The notes: generated by a model from the sequence alone, not told the origin. Counted from the first letter of the stretch, positions 36,445-45,266 are shown. The stretch is 60,349 bases of DNA from Burkholderiaceae bacterium (GCA_018882795.1 VERJ01000006.1:1-60349); one strand, 5' to 3'. A program made the numbers and translations.

Positions 36445-37668
36445 TCACTCCCAGGACAATGCACCGCCCGTTTGATACTCGATCACACGGGTCTCAAAAA
36501 AGTTACGCTCCTTTTTCAGGTCAACCATCTCGGCCATCCATGGAAAAGGATTCTCTTCATTGCCAAATAAGGGCTCAAGACCGATCTGCTGGCAACGACG
36601 GTTGGCGATATAGCGCAGATAAGACTTGAACATCGAGGCATTTAAGCCCAGCACACCGCGAGGCATGGTGTCCTCGGCGTAGCGGTATTCCAGATCCACG
36701 GCCTTGTGGAACAACACCTTGAGCTCTTCGCGGAACTCAGGCGTCCAGAGATGGGGGTTTTCCAGCTTGATGGTATTGATCAGATCGATACCAAAATTGC
36801 AATGCATGGACTCATCGCGCAGGATGTACTGGTACTGTTCAGCCGCACCCGTCATTTTGTTCTGGCGGCCCAGAGCCAAGATCTGGACAAAGCCCACATA
36901 GAAGAACAGGCCTTCCATCAGGCAAGCAAAGACAATCAAGGATTTAAGCAACTGCTGATCAGCCTCGGGGGTGCCAGTCTTGAAGTCTGGGTTGGTCAGG
37001 GTGTCGATAAACGGGATCAGGAATTCATCCTTATCCCGAATCGAGGCGACCTCGTGGTAGGCGTTGAAGATTTCGCCTTCATCCAGGCCGAGCGACTCCA
37101 CGATGTACTGATAGGCATGCGTATGGATGGCTTCCTCGAAGGCCTGACGCAGCAGGTACTGGCGGCACTCGGGCGCCGTGATGTGCCGATACGTACCCAA
37201 CACAATATTGTTGGCAGCTAATGAATCGGCGGTCACAAAAAACCCCAGGTTGCGCTTAATGAGCCGACGCTCGTCCTCGGTCAGACCATTGGGATCTTTC
37301 CAAGTCGCGATATCACGCGACATGTTGATCTCCTGGGGCATCCAATGATTGGCGCAGCCAGCAAGGTATTTTTCCCAGGCCCATTTGTACTTGAAGGGCA
37401 CCAGCTGGTTAACATCGGTGCCAGCATTGATCACCCGCTTGTCTTCTACGCGCACACGGCGCAGGGCCTGGCCGGCCTGCGGGGCGTGGGCGGTAAGGCT
37501 CTGGGACATAAAAGGGGGGACAACGGAAGGCGTCGATCCGGAAGCAGCGGCGATCGACGGGGAGACTACGGATTGGACCGGCAACTCTGCCGGCGACACA
37601 TTCAGTGCACCAGATCCCAGGTGGGGGGCTTGCGCAACGGTGTTGGAGTGTTCTTCCCAGTTCAGCAT
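36445..37668 (-). CDS. nrdB: Class Ia ribonucleotide reductase beta subunit
   Basis: A 407-aa R2 subunit that houses the diiron-tyrosyl radical cofactor of aerobic ribonucleotide reductase. Metal ligands and radical Tyr are recognisable: D148 in [12 protein letters not shown], then E179, H182 and Y186 in [12 protein letters not shown], and [11 protein letters not shown] in the C-terminal half. About 70 N-terminal residues are Ala/Ser/Pro/Val-rich and probably disordered, beyond the E. coli protein. I chose the MLNWEE start at 37668 over the ATG at 37680. A separate promoter region and the nrdA terminator lie upstream. Confidence 0.94.
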   Translation of the reverse strand: MLNWEEHSNTVAQAPHLGSGALNVSPAELPVQSVVSPSIAAASGSTPSVVPPFMSQSLTAHAPQAGQALRRVRVEDKRVINAGTDVNQLVPFKYKWAWEKYLAGCANHWMPQEINMSRDIATWKDPNGLTEDERRLIKRNLGFFVTADSLAANNIVLGTYRHITAPECRQYLLRQAFEEAIHTHAYQYIVESLGLDEGEIFNAYHEVASIRDKDEFLIPFIDTLTNPDFKTGTPEADQQLLKSLIVFACLMEGLFFYVGFVQILALGRQNKMTGAAEQYQYILRDESMHCNFGIDLINTIKLENPHLWTPEFREELKVLFHKAVDLEYRYAEDTMPRGVLGLNASMFKSYLRYIANRRCQQIGLEPLFGNEENPFPWMAEMVDLKKERNFFETRVIEYQTGGALSWE

Positions 37669-37750
37669 TTCGACTCTCACTTTGCTCTCTAACCCTCGAT
37701 TTGAGGGAATTGACGATCAGAATTTAAATTGACTGTATCGACCAATGACC

Positions 37751-37811
37751 GCAACGTGAGACTCGGTTGTTGTACACAGCGCGAATAATGCAAGAACATT
37801 TTTCACGTTGC
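37751..37811. promoter_or_regulatory. 9-bp inverted repeat pair flanking a candidate nrdB promoter
   Basis: GCAACGTGA at 37751-37759 and its exact reverse complement TCACGTTGC at 37803-37811 lie with centres 52 bp apart, about five helical turns. The distal copy overlaps the candidate -35 element of nrdB. This could be a looped pair of operator half-sites or a long hairpin; no known regulator consensus is claimed. Confidence 0.35.
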
Positions 37812-37813
37812 AA
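37785..37813 (-). promoter_or_regulatory. Candidate sigma70 promoter of nrdB
   Basis: On the minus strand TTGCAA (-35) and CATTAT (-10) are separated by 17 bp, about 110 bp upstream of the nrdB start and downstream of the nrdA terminator. Each hexamer matches consensus at four of six positions. Confidence 0.4.
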
Positions 37814-37821
37814 TCATTTTT

Positions 37822-37872
37822 TCAAAAAAATTTCAATTTCAAGAATGCGACATCAGCGATGTCGCATTCTTG
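37822..37872 (-). terminator. Intrinsic terminator of nrdA
   Basis: A perfect 15-bp stem (37840-37854 with 37858-37872, 3-base loop) begins 23 bp after the nrdA stop. On the minus strand it is followed about 10 bases later by a run of seven T residues. It separates nrdA from nrdB, so nrdB probably has its own promoter. Confidence 0.8.
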
Positions 37873-37894
37873 CCACGACTACACCATCGACGTT

Positions 37895-40864
37895 TTACTG
37901 ACAGGCCTCACACTCCGGATTGTCGATAGAGCAGAACTTCACGTCGCTTCCCGCCACTGCGTCCTCTGATGCGGTCATGGGTGCAGCGGCGGATGCCGCG
38001 CCCGATGTGATGCCTCCAGTGACCGGCACCGCATTGAGCTGTCCGGTGCTGATGGTGGACTTCTCGGCAGAAGTGGCGCCCATCGTGCGCAGGTAGTAGG
38101 TGGTCTTCAGCCCCCGCAGCCAGGCCAGCTTGTAAGTCTCATCAAGCTTTTTGCCAGAGGCGCCCGCCATGTAGATGTTGAGCGACTGAGCCTGATCAAT
38201 CCATTTCTGGCGGCGGGCGGCACACTCCACCATCCAGCGGGTGTCCACCTCGAAGGCTGTGGCATAGAGACTGCGCAGCTCTGACGGAACCCGATCAATC
38301 TTGGCCAGGCTGCCATCAAAGTACTTCAGATCGGCCACCATGACTTCATCCCAGAGGCCCAATTTCTTCAGGTCCTGGACCAGGTACTCGTTGACCACCG
38401 TAAACTCACCCGAGAGGTTGGACTTCACATAGAGATTCTGGAAGGTGGGCTCAATGGAGGCGGAGATTCCAACAATATTGGAGATGGTCGCGGTCGGTGC
38501 GATTGCCACGCAGTTGGAATTGCGCATCCCATGGGCCTTAATGCGGCCGCGCAGGGCCTCCCAATCCAGAGTGGACGACATGTCGATCTCGACATAACCG
38601 CCACGCTCCTCCTGCAGAAGTTTCAAGGTGTCCAGAGGAAGGATGCCGCGATCCCAGAGTGAACCGCGGAAGGATGAATAAGCCCCCCGCTCTTCGGCCA
38701 ACTCGGTAGAGGCCCAATAGGCGTTGTAGCAGACCGCCTCCATGGAACGATCGGCGAACTCCACTGCCTCCTGGCTGGCATAGGACACACGCATGGCGTG
38801 CAGGGCCTCTTGGAAACCCATGATGCCCAAACCCACCGGGCGATGACGGATATTGGAATTGCGGGCCTTGGCCACAGCGTAGTAGTTGATGTCGATCACG
38901 TTATCAAGCATGCGCATGGCGGTGCGAACCGTCTTGCGCAGCTTGTCGTGATCGAGCTCCAGGCCACCACGGGCCCCAGGCTTGAGGTGATGGGTCAAGT
39001 TGACCGAGCCAAGATTGCAGACCGCAATCTCGGAATCGTTGGTGTTCAGTGTGATCTCGGTACACAGGTTGGATGAATGCACCACGCCCACATGCTGCTG
39101 CGGACTGCGGATATTGCAGGGGTCCTTGAAGGTGATCCAGGGGTGGCCCGTCTCAAAGAGCATGGTGAGCATCTTGCGCCAAAGCGAGAGGGCCGGAATC
39201 CGCTTGAAGTGCTTGATGTCGCCACGATCAGCCTTGGCCTCGTAGGCGGTATACGCCTCCTCGAAGGCGCGGCCATATTTGTCATGCAGATCCGGTACAT
39301 CGGAGGGCGAAAACAGGGTCCAGTCGGCCCCTTCCATGACACGCTTCATGAAGAGGTCCGGGATCCAGTTGGCTGTGTTCATGTCGTGGGTGCGGCGGCG
39401 ATCATCACCTGTGTTCTTGCGCAGCTCCAGGAATTCCTCGACATCCAAGTGCCAAGATTCCAGATAAGTGCAGACCGCGCCCTTACGCTTACCGCCCTGA
39501 TTGACCGCGACCGCGGTATCGTTGACCACTTTCAGGAAGGGCACCACGCCCTGGCTCTTGCCATTGGTGCCTTTGATATGACTGCCCAATGCGCGCACGG
39601 GCGTCCAGTCATTGCCCAGGCCACCAGCGTACTTCGCCAGCAGGGCGTTTTCCTTGATCGCCTCATAGATGCCATCCAGATCATCGGAGACCGTGGAGAG
39701 ATAACAGGACGAGAGCTGCGAATGCGTAGTGCCAGAGTTAAACAGCGTGGGTGTGGAGCTCATGAAATCGAAGCTTGAGAGCAGCTGATAGAACTCGATT
39801 GCACGCGCCTCGCGATTAAGTTCATTGAGTGCCAGGCCCATGGCTACCCGCATAAAGAAGGCCTGCGGCATTTCGATACGCCGACCCTCGCCCGAGAAGG
39901 GGTCGTTACGGTCGATCAGGAAGTAGCGGTCATACAAGGTCTGCAGGCCGAGGTAGTCAAAATGGAGATCGCGGCTGGCGTCGATCGCCTGGGCAAGCTT
40001 CTGCAGATCGAAACGCGAGAGCTCCTCGTTTAGGAGGCCAATCTCGATGCCCTTCTTGATGAATCGTGGGAAATATTCCCGATAACGGCCCTCCATTTCG
40101 GCCTGCGAGACCTCGGACTGCAGGATCTCCTTGCGAATCGTATGCAGCAACAGACGGGCACTGACTTTTGCATAGGCAGGATCCTTTTCGATAAGGGCTC
40201 GGGCCGCCAGGATGGCGGACTTGAAGACTTCCTCCAGGGGTACACCGTCGTAGAGGTTTTTGACGGTGTCCTCCATGACGGCATCAGCACTGACCGCCTC
40301 GCCCAGACTGGCGCAAGCGGCTGCCACAATATCGCGCAGCCAGGATTCATTGAGAGGCTGTGCAACACCGTCTACAAGCATGCGCAACGTCGACTGGGTC
40401 TGCTCGGCACCCGATTGCTGCTTGGCCGCCCGCTCCTGCGCCCGCTCCTGAGAACGACGCTCACGATAAAGGACATAAGCACGGGCAACCTCATGTTCGC
40501 CTGAGCGCATCAGCGCCAGTTCCACCTGGTCCTGGATGTCTTCAATGTGCAGCGTGCCGCCGGCCGGCAACCTGCGCATGAGCGCCATGACCACCGACTG
40601 TGTCAGTGACTCAGTGATCTCTCGGACACGGGCCGAAGCAGCGCCCTGATTGCCCCCAACCGCCAAGAAGGCCTTGGTCATCGCCACCTGGATCTTGCCG
40701 GGCTCGAAGCCAACCACCGCACCGTTGCGTCGGATCACCTTGATATCTGCCACACCCGCCTGGGCCGACAGCCCCTGCGGCTGGCCACCGGTCTGAACAA
40801 AAACGCCCGGCACCTGTGCCGAGACATGCGACTGCGATTGAGACTCTGGGCCCCACTGCATCAT
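37895..40864 (-). CDS. nrdA: Class Ia ribonucleotide reductase alpha subunit
   Basis: A 989-aa R1 subunit that reduces ribonucleoside diphosphates to deoxy forms. An N-terminal ATP-cone (about residues 43-135, IKVIRRNGAVVGFEPGKIQVAMTKAFL) provides allosteric control. Catalytic landmarks are NSGTTHSQLSSCYL (redox Cys), SNLCTEITL (Asn, radical Cys, Glu) and AVCNLGSVNLT (second redox Cys). The tail ends CEAC, the shuttle cysteine pair. It is longer than E. coli NrdA (761 aa) mainly through the extended N-terminus and insertions typical of betaproteobacteria. A pair of NrdR-like boxes lies upstream, and a terminator downstream. Confidence 0.95.
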   Translation of the reverse strand: MMQWGPESQSQSHVSAQVPGVFVQTGGQPQGLSAQAGVADIKVIRRNGAVVGFEPGKIQVAMTKAFLAVGGNQGAASARVREITESLTQSVVMALMRRLPAGGTLHIEDIQDQVELALMRSGEHEVARAYVLYRERRSQERAQERAAKQQSGAEQTQSTLRMLVDGVAQPLNESWLRDIVAAACASLGEAVSADAVMEDTVKNLYDGVPLEEVFKSAILAARALIEKDPAYAKVSARLLLHTIRKEILQSEVSQAEMEGRYREYFPRFIKKGIEIGLLNEELSRFDLQKLAQAIDASRDLHFDYLGLQTLYDRYFLIDRNDPFSGEGRRIEMPQAFFMRVAMGLALNELNREARAIEFYQLLSSFDFMSSTPTLFNSGTTHSQLSSCYLSTVSDDLDGIYEAIKENALLAKYAGGLGNDWTPVRALGSHIKGTNGKSQGVVPFLKVVNDTAVAVNQGGKRKGAVCTYLESWHLDVEEFLELRKNTGDDRRRTHDMNTANWIPDLFMKRVMEGADWTLFSPSDVPDLHDKYGRAFEEAYTAYEAKADRGDIKHFKRIPALSLWRKMLTMLFETGHPWITFKDPCNIRSPQQHVGVVHSSNLCTEITLNTNDSEIAVCNLGSVNLTHHLKPGARGGLELDHDKLRKTVRTAMRMLDNVIDINYYAVAKARNSNIRHRPVGLGIMGFQEALHAMRVSYASQEAVEFADRSMEAVCYNAYWASTELAEERGAYSSFRGSLWDRGILPLDTLKLLQEERGGYVEIDMSSTLDWEALRGRIKAHGMRNSNCVAIAPTATISNIVGISASIEPTFQNLYVKSNLSGEFTVVNEYLVQDLKKLGLWDEVMVADLKYFDGSLAKIDRVPSELRSLYATAFEVDTRWMVECAARRQKWIDQAQSLNIYMAGASGKKLDETYKLAWLRGLKTTYYLRTMGATSAEKSTISTGQLNAVPVTGGITSGAASAAAPMTASEDAVAGSDVKFCSIDNPECEACQ

Positions 40865-40949
40865 GAAACTCTCCCTAAAAATTGGTTTGGTACGGTCGAC
40901 AGCCTAGGTCACGGCACGTCGAATTCGAAGGCGATCACGCCCCCGGAAA

Positions 40950-40996
40950 ACACTACATTTAGTATTTTTTTTGGCCGTAGGACCTAATTCTAGTAG
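40950..40996. promoter_or_regulatory. Paired NrdR-box-like sites upstream of nrdA
   Basis: ACACTACATTTAGTAT (40950-40965) matches the known NrdR consensus at 13 of 16 positions; a weaker copy, GACCTAATTCTAGTAG (40981-40996), lies exactly 31 bp further upstream, the three-helical-turn spacing usual for NrdR pairs. NrdR is the ATP/dATP-sensing repressor of ribonucleotide reductase genes. The boxes sit 86-132 bp ahead of nrdA and overlap possible promoter elements. The remaining part of the 284-bp gap (40865-41148) shows nothing else I can support. Confidence 0.55.
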
Positions 40997-41148
40997 TCGA
41001 CGGACCTATGGGGCAAGGCCCAAATTCAGGAAAAACCCGTGTGTGCGATGCACGACGGGCCGCAAGGCAAGTCCTGCCTCATTTGTGAACGTCAGGCCCA
41101 GTATCGACGCAGCTCTCCGAAGAGAATCGGGCTGCAATGAGCGAAAAA

Positions 41149-41733
41149 TCAGGGTGTCGGGCGGATCAAAAAACACCCTCGATCCGCAATGGATTTCAGC
41201 ATCGACTGCCAAGGGAATGCCGGCCCCGGATCGGTCTTTCGTCCAGGAGCGATATCGCTGTGGCCGACAATCCATTGAAGAGTCGGCAGCATCTGATGAA
41301 GTGCGGTGGCAAGGTTGGCGGCAGCCCCCAGCTGCTCATCTGTGTAGGACTGCTGATCCGTACCCTCCAGCTCAATCCCGATGGAAAAGTCATTGCAGGC
41401 CGAGCGGCCCTGAAATTCCGAGATGCCAGCGTGCCAAGCCCGATCAAAGATGCCAACAAACTGGATCACCTCGCCTTGTCTTCGAATAAAGAAGTGTGAG
41501 GAGACCCGCAGGCCCTTAAGATCAGCAAATGATGGGTGGCTTGCACAATCCAGCCGACCCAAGAACAGATCTTCTACCGCATTCCCATAAAAAACACCCG
41601 CGGGCAGGCTGATGTTATGCACCACCAGTAAGTCAATCGGCGTCTCGGCGGGACGGGCATCACAATGAGGAGAGGGCGAGACCCGGCCACCCTGACTCAG
41701 CCAACCCGAGGCGCTAAAGCGAAAGGGGCCCAT
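41149..41733 (-). CDS. ampD: 1,6-Anhydro-N-acetylmuramyl-L-alanine amidase AmpD
   Basis: A 194-aa zinc amidase that cuts the peptide from anhydro-muropeptides during cell-wall recycling. Zinc and catalytic residues are H39 (LLVVHNISLP), H158 (IVGHSDIAPGRK), D168 (KTDPGPAFPW) and E121 (IGIELEGTD). Length is near E. coli AmpD (183 aa). The ATG at 41733 shares one base with the preceding PP0621-like stop (TGATG), which fixes the start; the longer open frame to 42015 is a shadow. Mpl, which uses the released tripeptide, is also in this window. Confidence 0.93.
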   Translation of the reverse strand: MGPFRFSASGWLSQGGRVSPSPHCDARPAETPIDLLVVHNISLPAGVFYGNAVEDLFLGRLDCASHPSFADLKGLRVSSHFFIRRQGEVIQFVGIFDRAWHAGISEFQGRSACNDFSIGIELEGTDQQSYTDEQLGAAANLATALHQMLPTLQWIVGHSDIAPGRKTDPGPAFPWQSMLKSIADRGCFLIRPTP

Positions 41734-41969
41734 CAGCCCCGCGGGCCAAGATGCCGGTGCGTCATGCTGCAAAACGGTTGGCCTTCCTTCCAGACTGCAT
41801 CGGTAGCAGGTAATCTGGCGCCACAATGGGCGCATTCGATCAGCCGGGTCTGCGATGTGCCGGAAGCCGACTCTGATGCATTGTGGTTGCCACGCTTGGA
41901 AAGTGCTCTGCGCAGCAGCCACAGGCCAATGCCCACCAGGGCAGCAATGATCACGACACGGCCCAGCAT
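41733..41969 (-). CDS. PP0621 family small membrane protein
   Basis: A 78-aa protein with one N-terminal membrane helix (VVIIAALVGIGLWLLRRAL) and a C-terminal zinc-binding-looking motif: CAHCGARLP, then a conserved C-S-x-x-H segment (FCSMTHRH). This matches the PP0621 family, small proteins of unknown function usually next to ampD in beta- and gammaproteobacteria. Its stop overlaps the ampD start by one base, so the two are likely translated together. Confidence 0.85.
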   Translation of the reverse strand: MLGRVVIIAALVGIGLWLLRRALSKRGNHNASESASGTSQTRLIECAHCGARLPATDAVWKEGQPFCSMTHRHLGPRG

Positions 41970-42020
41970 TCCTACCCCCTCGTCTTTCTAACAGCGCCCT
42001 TTCGCGGATCTGCAATCGCC

Positions 42021-42860
42021 TCAGGCACCCCGATTTAACAAGACCTCAAGCACAAAACGCGTGCCCACATAGGCCATCAACAGCGCCGCAAAGCCTGCAA
42101 GAGTCCAGCGCGCAGCCACCCTGCCGCGCCATCCCCACCACTTGTGTCCGATCAGCAGGGTGAGCGACATCGTCCAGGAAGCGATAGTGAAAACCGTCTT
42201 GTGATCAAAACGCAGCAGCCCCAGGCCGAGTTCCAGGCCGACGGCCATGCCTGAGAGCAGGGTCAGTGTAATGAGCAGAAAACCTGCAAACACCATGTGC
42301 ACCAGCATCTGGTCCAATCCCAAAAGCGGCGGCAGCCCCTGCCACCAGCCGGTCTGATCAATGTTGATTCTGCGAGTCTGATGCAGGGCCTTCTCCATGG
42401 CCAGCATCAGCACGGCACTGGCAGCAGCGAGCGTGAAGGTGCTGTATGCCAGCATGGCCAACAGCATATGGATACGGAAAGTGGCGTCCAGGGTCGCCGT
42501 CAGCGCACGGCCAGGAAACAACAAGGGCAATGCTGCCGCGATCGCGGCCACCAGAAATACACCTTGGGTGATGGGGGGCAGACGCTGGAACCAGGACTCA
42601 ATCCAGAGCAGGAGCACTGCCAGCCAAAGAGTCCAGGAAATCGATGTTGCGAACCCGAAATGCAAGCCCTCTTTTGCGAACCAATTGGGCATCAGCGACA
42701 GTCCATGCAGAGCAATCACCAGCAGCAGCGCCGCCTGCCCGATCTTGCGCGACATTAGGGGTTCGGAAGCGGCGCCAACGCTCCGGCGATGGGCCCATGC
42801 CAGACCGAAGTAGCCCATGGCAGCGGTCAGGGTGATGGCACCGTAGAATGTAGGATCCAT
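42021..42860 (-). CDS. CcsA/YpjD-like cytochrome c assembly membrane protein
   Basis: A 279-aa integral membrane protein of the CcsA/CcmF/YpjD family with about eight hydrophobic helices. The conserved part includes FRIHMLLAMLAYSTFTLAAASAVLMLAMEKALH and the C-terminal FDHKTVFTIASWTMSLTLLIGHKWWGWRGR, where His residues could handle heme. YpjD next to ffh is standard in proteobacteria; its own role is poorly defined (CorE/YpjD has been connected to cation handling). It is divergent from ffh by 23 bp. Confidence 0.88.
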   Translation of the reverse strand: MDPTFYGAITLTAAMGYFGLAWAHRRSVGAASEPLMSRKIGQAALLLVIALHGLSLMPNWFAKEGLHFGFATSISWTLWLAVLLLWIESWFQRLPPITQGVFLVAAIAAALPLLFPGRALTATLDATFRIHMLLAMLAYSTFTLAAASAVLMLAMEKALHQTRRINIDQTGWWQGLPPLLGLDQMLVHMVFAGFLLITLTLLSGMAVGLELGLGLLRFDHKTVFTIASWTMSLTLLIGHKWWGWRGRVAARWTLAGFAALLMAYVGTRFVLEVLLNRGA

Positions 42861-42883
42861 AGAGAGTTCCAGTTTAGCGCAGC

Positions 42884-44287
42884 ATGCTAGAAAACCTCAC
42901 CGAACGGCTTGCCCGCGTCGTTAAATCCATCAGGGGCGAGGCCCGGCTGACCGAAGCCAACACGCAGGAGATGCTGCGCGAGGTTCGGCTCGCACTATTA
43001 GATGCGGATGTGGCGCTCCATGTGGTGAAGGACTTTATTGCCAAGGTCAAAGACAAGGCCATGGGCCAGGAGGTGCAGAGCAGTCTGACACCAGGCCAGG
43101 CGATGGTCGGCATCGTGCACAAGGAACTGGTGGGCCTGATGTCCGGATCACAGGCGCCGATACCGGGCCAGATGACATTAAACCTTGCCACCAGCCCACC
43201 TGCCGTCGTTCTGATGGCAGGCCTGCAGGGTGCAGGCAAAACCACCACAGTTGGCAAGCTGGCGAAGTGGCTACACGACACTCAGAAAAAACGTGTGCTT
43301 ACCGTCTCATGCGATGTCTATCGTCCTGCTGCAATCGACCAGCTGCGACTTGTCAGTGAGCAGGCCGGTGTCGATTTTTTCCCCACACCAACCGATGCCA
43401 AGCCAGTGGCCATTGCCCGGCAGGCCATGGACCACGCCCGGCGTCACCTGCACGATGTCGTTTTGGTGGACACTGCGGGCCGCCTGGCGATCGATGAAGA
43501 CATGATGCGCGAGATCGCCGAGCTGCACGCGGCGATCAATCCCATCGAGACACTCTTCACCGTAGATGCCATGCAGGGCCAGGACGCGGTACGCACCGCT
43601 GCGGCATTCAAGGACACCATTCCGCTCACGGGTGTGATGCTCACCAAGATCGATGGCGACTCGCGAGGCGGCGCAGTGCTCTCGGTGCGTGCAGTCACCG
43701 GCTGCCCGATCAAATTTGTGGGCACATCAGAAAAGATCGACGGATTGGAGGCTTTTGATCCAGAACGCATGGCCAACCGCATCCTCGGCATGGGCGACAT
43801 TCTCGCCATCGTTGAGCAGGCGCAGAAAACCGTTGATCTCAAGTCGGCCGAAAAAATGGCCGAGAAATTCAAATCCGGTGGCCGCTTCGACCTAAATGAT
43901 TTCAAGATGCAGATCGGCCAAATGCGCAATATGGGTGGGTTATCCTCGCTTGTCGACAAGCTCCCCGCCCAAATGCAGCAGGCCGCCAAATCCGCGGATC
44001 TCTCGGCCGCGGAAAAATCCATTCCCCGAATGGAAGGCATCATCAATTCCATGACCCCTCGCGAACGGGCCCACCCAGAATTGCTAAAGGCCAGCCGCAA
44101 GCGACGCGTCGCTGCCGGTGCTGGCGTTACCGTGCAGGAAGTCAACCGGATGCTGAATCAATTCGAGCAGATGCAGGACATGATGAAAAAGATGCAAAAG
44201 GGCGGCCTGGCAAAAATGATGCGGGCCGTGGGCGCCATGAAAGGCATGGGCGGATTGCCAGGGATAGGCGGGTTTGGAAAGCGATAA
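42884..44287 (+). CDS. ffh: Signal recognition particle protein Ffh
   Basis: A 467-aa SRP GTPase that, with 4.5S RNA, targets nascent membrane proteins to FtsY and SecYEG. The NG domain has G1 GLQGAGKTTTVGKLA near residue 112, DVYRPAAIDQL, the G3 DTAGRL and the G4 TKIDGDSRGGA. The Met-rich M domain spans about residues 325-435 and ends in a Gly/Met tail (GAMKGMGGLPGIGGFGKR). Length is as expected. No 4.5S RNA gene is visible in the window. It converges on the enoyl-CoA hydratase gene. Confidence 0.97.
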   Translation: MLENLTERLARVVKSIRGEARLTEANTQEMLREVRLALLDADVALHVVKDFIAKVKDKAMGQEVQSSLTPGQAMVGIVHKELVGLMSGSQAPIPGQMTLNLATSPPAVVLMAGLQGAGKTTTVGKLAKWLHDTQKKRVLTVSCDVYRPAAIDQLRLVSEQAGVDFFPTPTDAKPVAIARQAMDHARRHLHDVVLVDTAGRLAIDEDMMREIAELHAAINPIETLFTVDAMQGQDAVRTAAAFKDTIPLTGVMLTKIDGDSRGGAVLSVRAVTGCPIKFVGTSEKIDGLEAFDPERMANRILGMGDILAIVEQAQKTVDLKSAEKMAEKFKSGGRFDLNDFKMQIGQMRNMGGLSSLVDKLPAQMQQAAKSADLSAAEKSIPRMEGIINSMTPRERAHPELLKASRKRRVAAGAGVTVQEVNRMLNQFEQMQDMMKKMQKGGLAKMMRAVGAMKGMGGLPGIGGFGKR

Positions 44288-44308
44288 ATCCGCTGGATTT
44301 AGCCTGTG

Positions 44309-45100
44309 TCAGCGATCTTTCCAACGCGGCTCGCGCTTGCCGAGAAAAGCATCAATCCCCTCTGAAGTATCTTCGAATCCCATGTTGCAAGTCATCGCCT
44401 GACCGCTCACTGAATAGGCGCTAGAAAGTCCCATTTCAATCTGCTGGTAAAAAGTTTTTTTGCCCATGGCAATCACTGGTGCACTTTTCGATTTAATCAC
44501 GGCTGCAAGCCGCGCTACTTCGGCGTCTAGCTGAGCACGCGGCACCACACGATTCACCAAGCCCCAATCCATGGCCGTGCGGGCATCGACCAGCTCGCCG
44601 GTCAGCAGCATCTCCATGGCGCGCTTTCTGCCGATATTGCGGGCCACACCCACCGCGGGGGTTGAACAGAACAATCCAATATTCACTCCGGGCAGAGCAA
44701 ACCGGCTGTCATCGGCTACCACCGCAAGATCACACATGGACGTAAGCTGACAGCCCGCCGCCGTTGCGATGCCATGGACCTTGGCAATGACAGGCTGCGG
44801 CATCTGGGTGATCTTGATCATCAGATCACTGCAGGTGTTGAAAAGCGTATTGAGCCAGTCTTCGTTTTCAGCCTGATCACGCATCTCTTTCAAATCGTGG
44901 CCGGCACAGAATCCGCGGCCATTACCGGTCAGCACCACAACGCGCACGCTGCTGTCCTTAGCAATCGCATCGAAGGTTTCCAGCAATGCCACGATCATGC
45001 CGACCGACAGAGGGTTGAACCGATCGCCCCGATTCATGGTGACGGTTGCCACACCGTCGTGGTCTTCGCGAAGGACAAAGGGTTGTTCGGGGGCGTTCAT
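44309..45100 (-). CDS. Enoyl-CoA hydratase/isomerase family protein
   Basis: A 263-aa crotonase-superfamily protein. The oxyanion-hole segments are VVLTGNGRGFCAGHDLKEM near residues 55-73 and KVHGIATAAGCQLTSMCDLAVVADDSRFALPGVNIGLFC near residues 106-144; the C-terminal part reads GKKTFYQQIEMGLSSAYSVSGQAM. The family hydrates or isomerises enoyl-CoA thioesters; the exact reaction is not fixed, and the usual second catalytic Glu position is Cys-Ser-Thr here, so a specialised reaction is possible. Its ATG lies 23 bp from an array of 25-bp repeats. Confidence 0.87.
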   Translation of the reverse strand: MNAPEQPFVLREDHDGVATVTMNRGDRFNPLSVGMIVALLETFDAIAKDSSVRVVVLTGNGRGFCAGHDLKEMRDQAENEDWLNTLFNTCSDLMIKITQMPQPVIAKVHGIATAAGCQLTSMCDLAVVADDSRFALPGVNIGLFCSTPAVGVARNIGRKRAMEMLLTGELVDARTAMDWGLVNRVVPRAQLDAEVARLAAVIKSKSAPVIAMGKKTFYQQIEMGLSSAYSVSGQAMTCNMGFEDTSEGIDAFLGKREPRWKDR

Positions 45101-45123
45101 GATTTGTGTCTCCTATTTGCGAA

Positions 45124-45226
45124 ACTCGGGGCCTGTTCTCGGTGCTTCCCTAAATTTTCCTGGACTCGGGGCCTGGCTTCGGGGTTCGTTATTGTTAGAT
45201 GACTCGGGGCCTACCTTCGGGGTTCG
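45124..45226. repeat. Three 25-bp direct repeats between proS and the enoyl-CoA hydratase gene
   Basis: Units at 45124-45148, 45164-45188 and 45202-45226 share ACTCGGGGCCT followed by a CTTCGGGGTTCG-type end; two differ by only two bases and the third is more diverged. Start-to-start spacing is 40 and 38 bp. A partial inverted copy (CGAATCCCCGAAG) lies at 45284-45296. This occupies most of the 217-bp gap (45101-45317). No terminator, promoter or coding sequence explains it. Confidence 0.8.
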
Positions 45227-45240
45227 CTCTCGTCGCGGTC

Positions 45241-45266
45241 GCAAAACAAAACCAAAATCGTTTTGC
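45241..45266. repeat. AT-rich inverted repeat downstream of proS
   Basis: GCAAAAC and GTTTTGC flank a 12-base A-rich loop, between the 25-bp repeat array and the proS stop. The short weak stem without a following T-tract makes it a poor terminator; it may belong to the neighbouring repeat element. Confidence 0.4.

Noticed and set aside
35883-36629. A 248-codon plus-strand frame rich in Ala, Phe and Leu.
   Set aside because: It is antisense to the histone H1-like gene; its composition is the complement of Lys/Ala codons, and it has no ribosome binding site or family features.
41006-41275. An open minus-strand frame continuing past the ampD stop in another phase.
   Set aside because: AmpD already has full family length with all zinc and catalytic residues, so no frameshifted extension is needed; the frame shows no family motif and no ribosome binding site.
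44286-44302. A 7-bp AT-rich inverted repeat overlapping the ffh stop region.
   Set aside because: The stem is weak and lacks a T-tract on either strand, so it is not supported as a terminator.
45124-45226. Three repeated units that could suggest a CRISPR array.
   Set aside because: Spacers are only 13-15 bp, the third repeat is degenerate and there are no cas genes.
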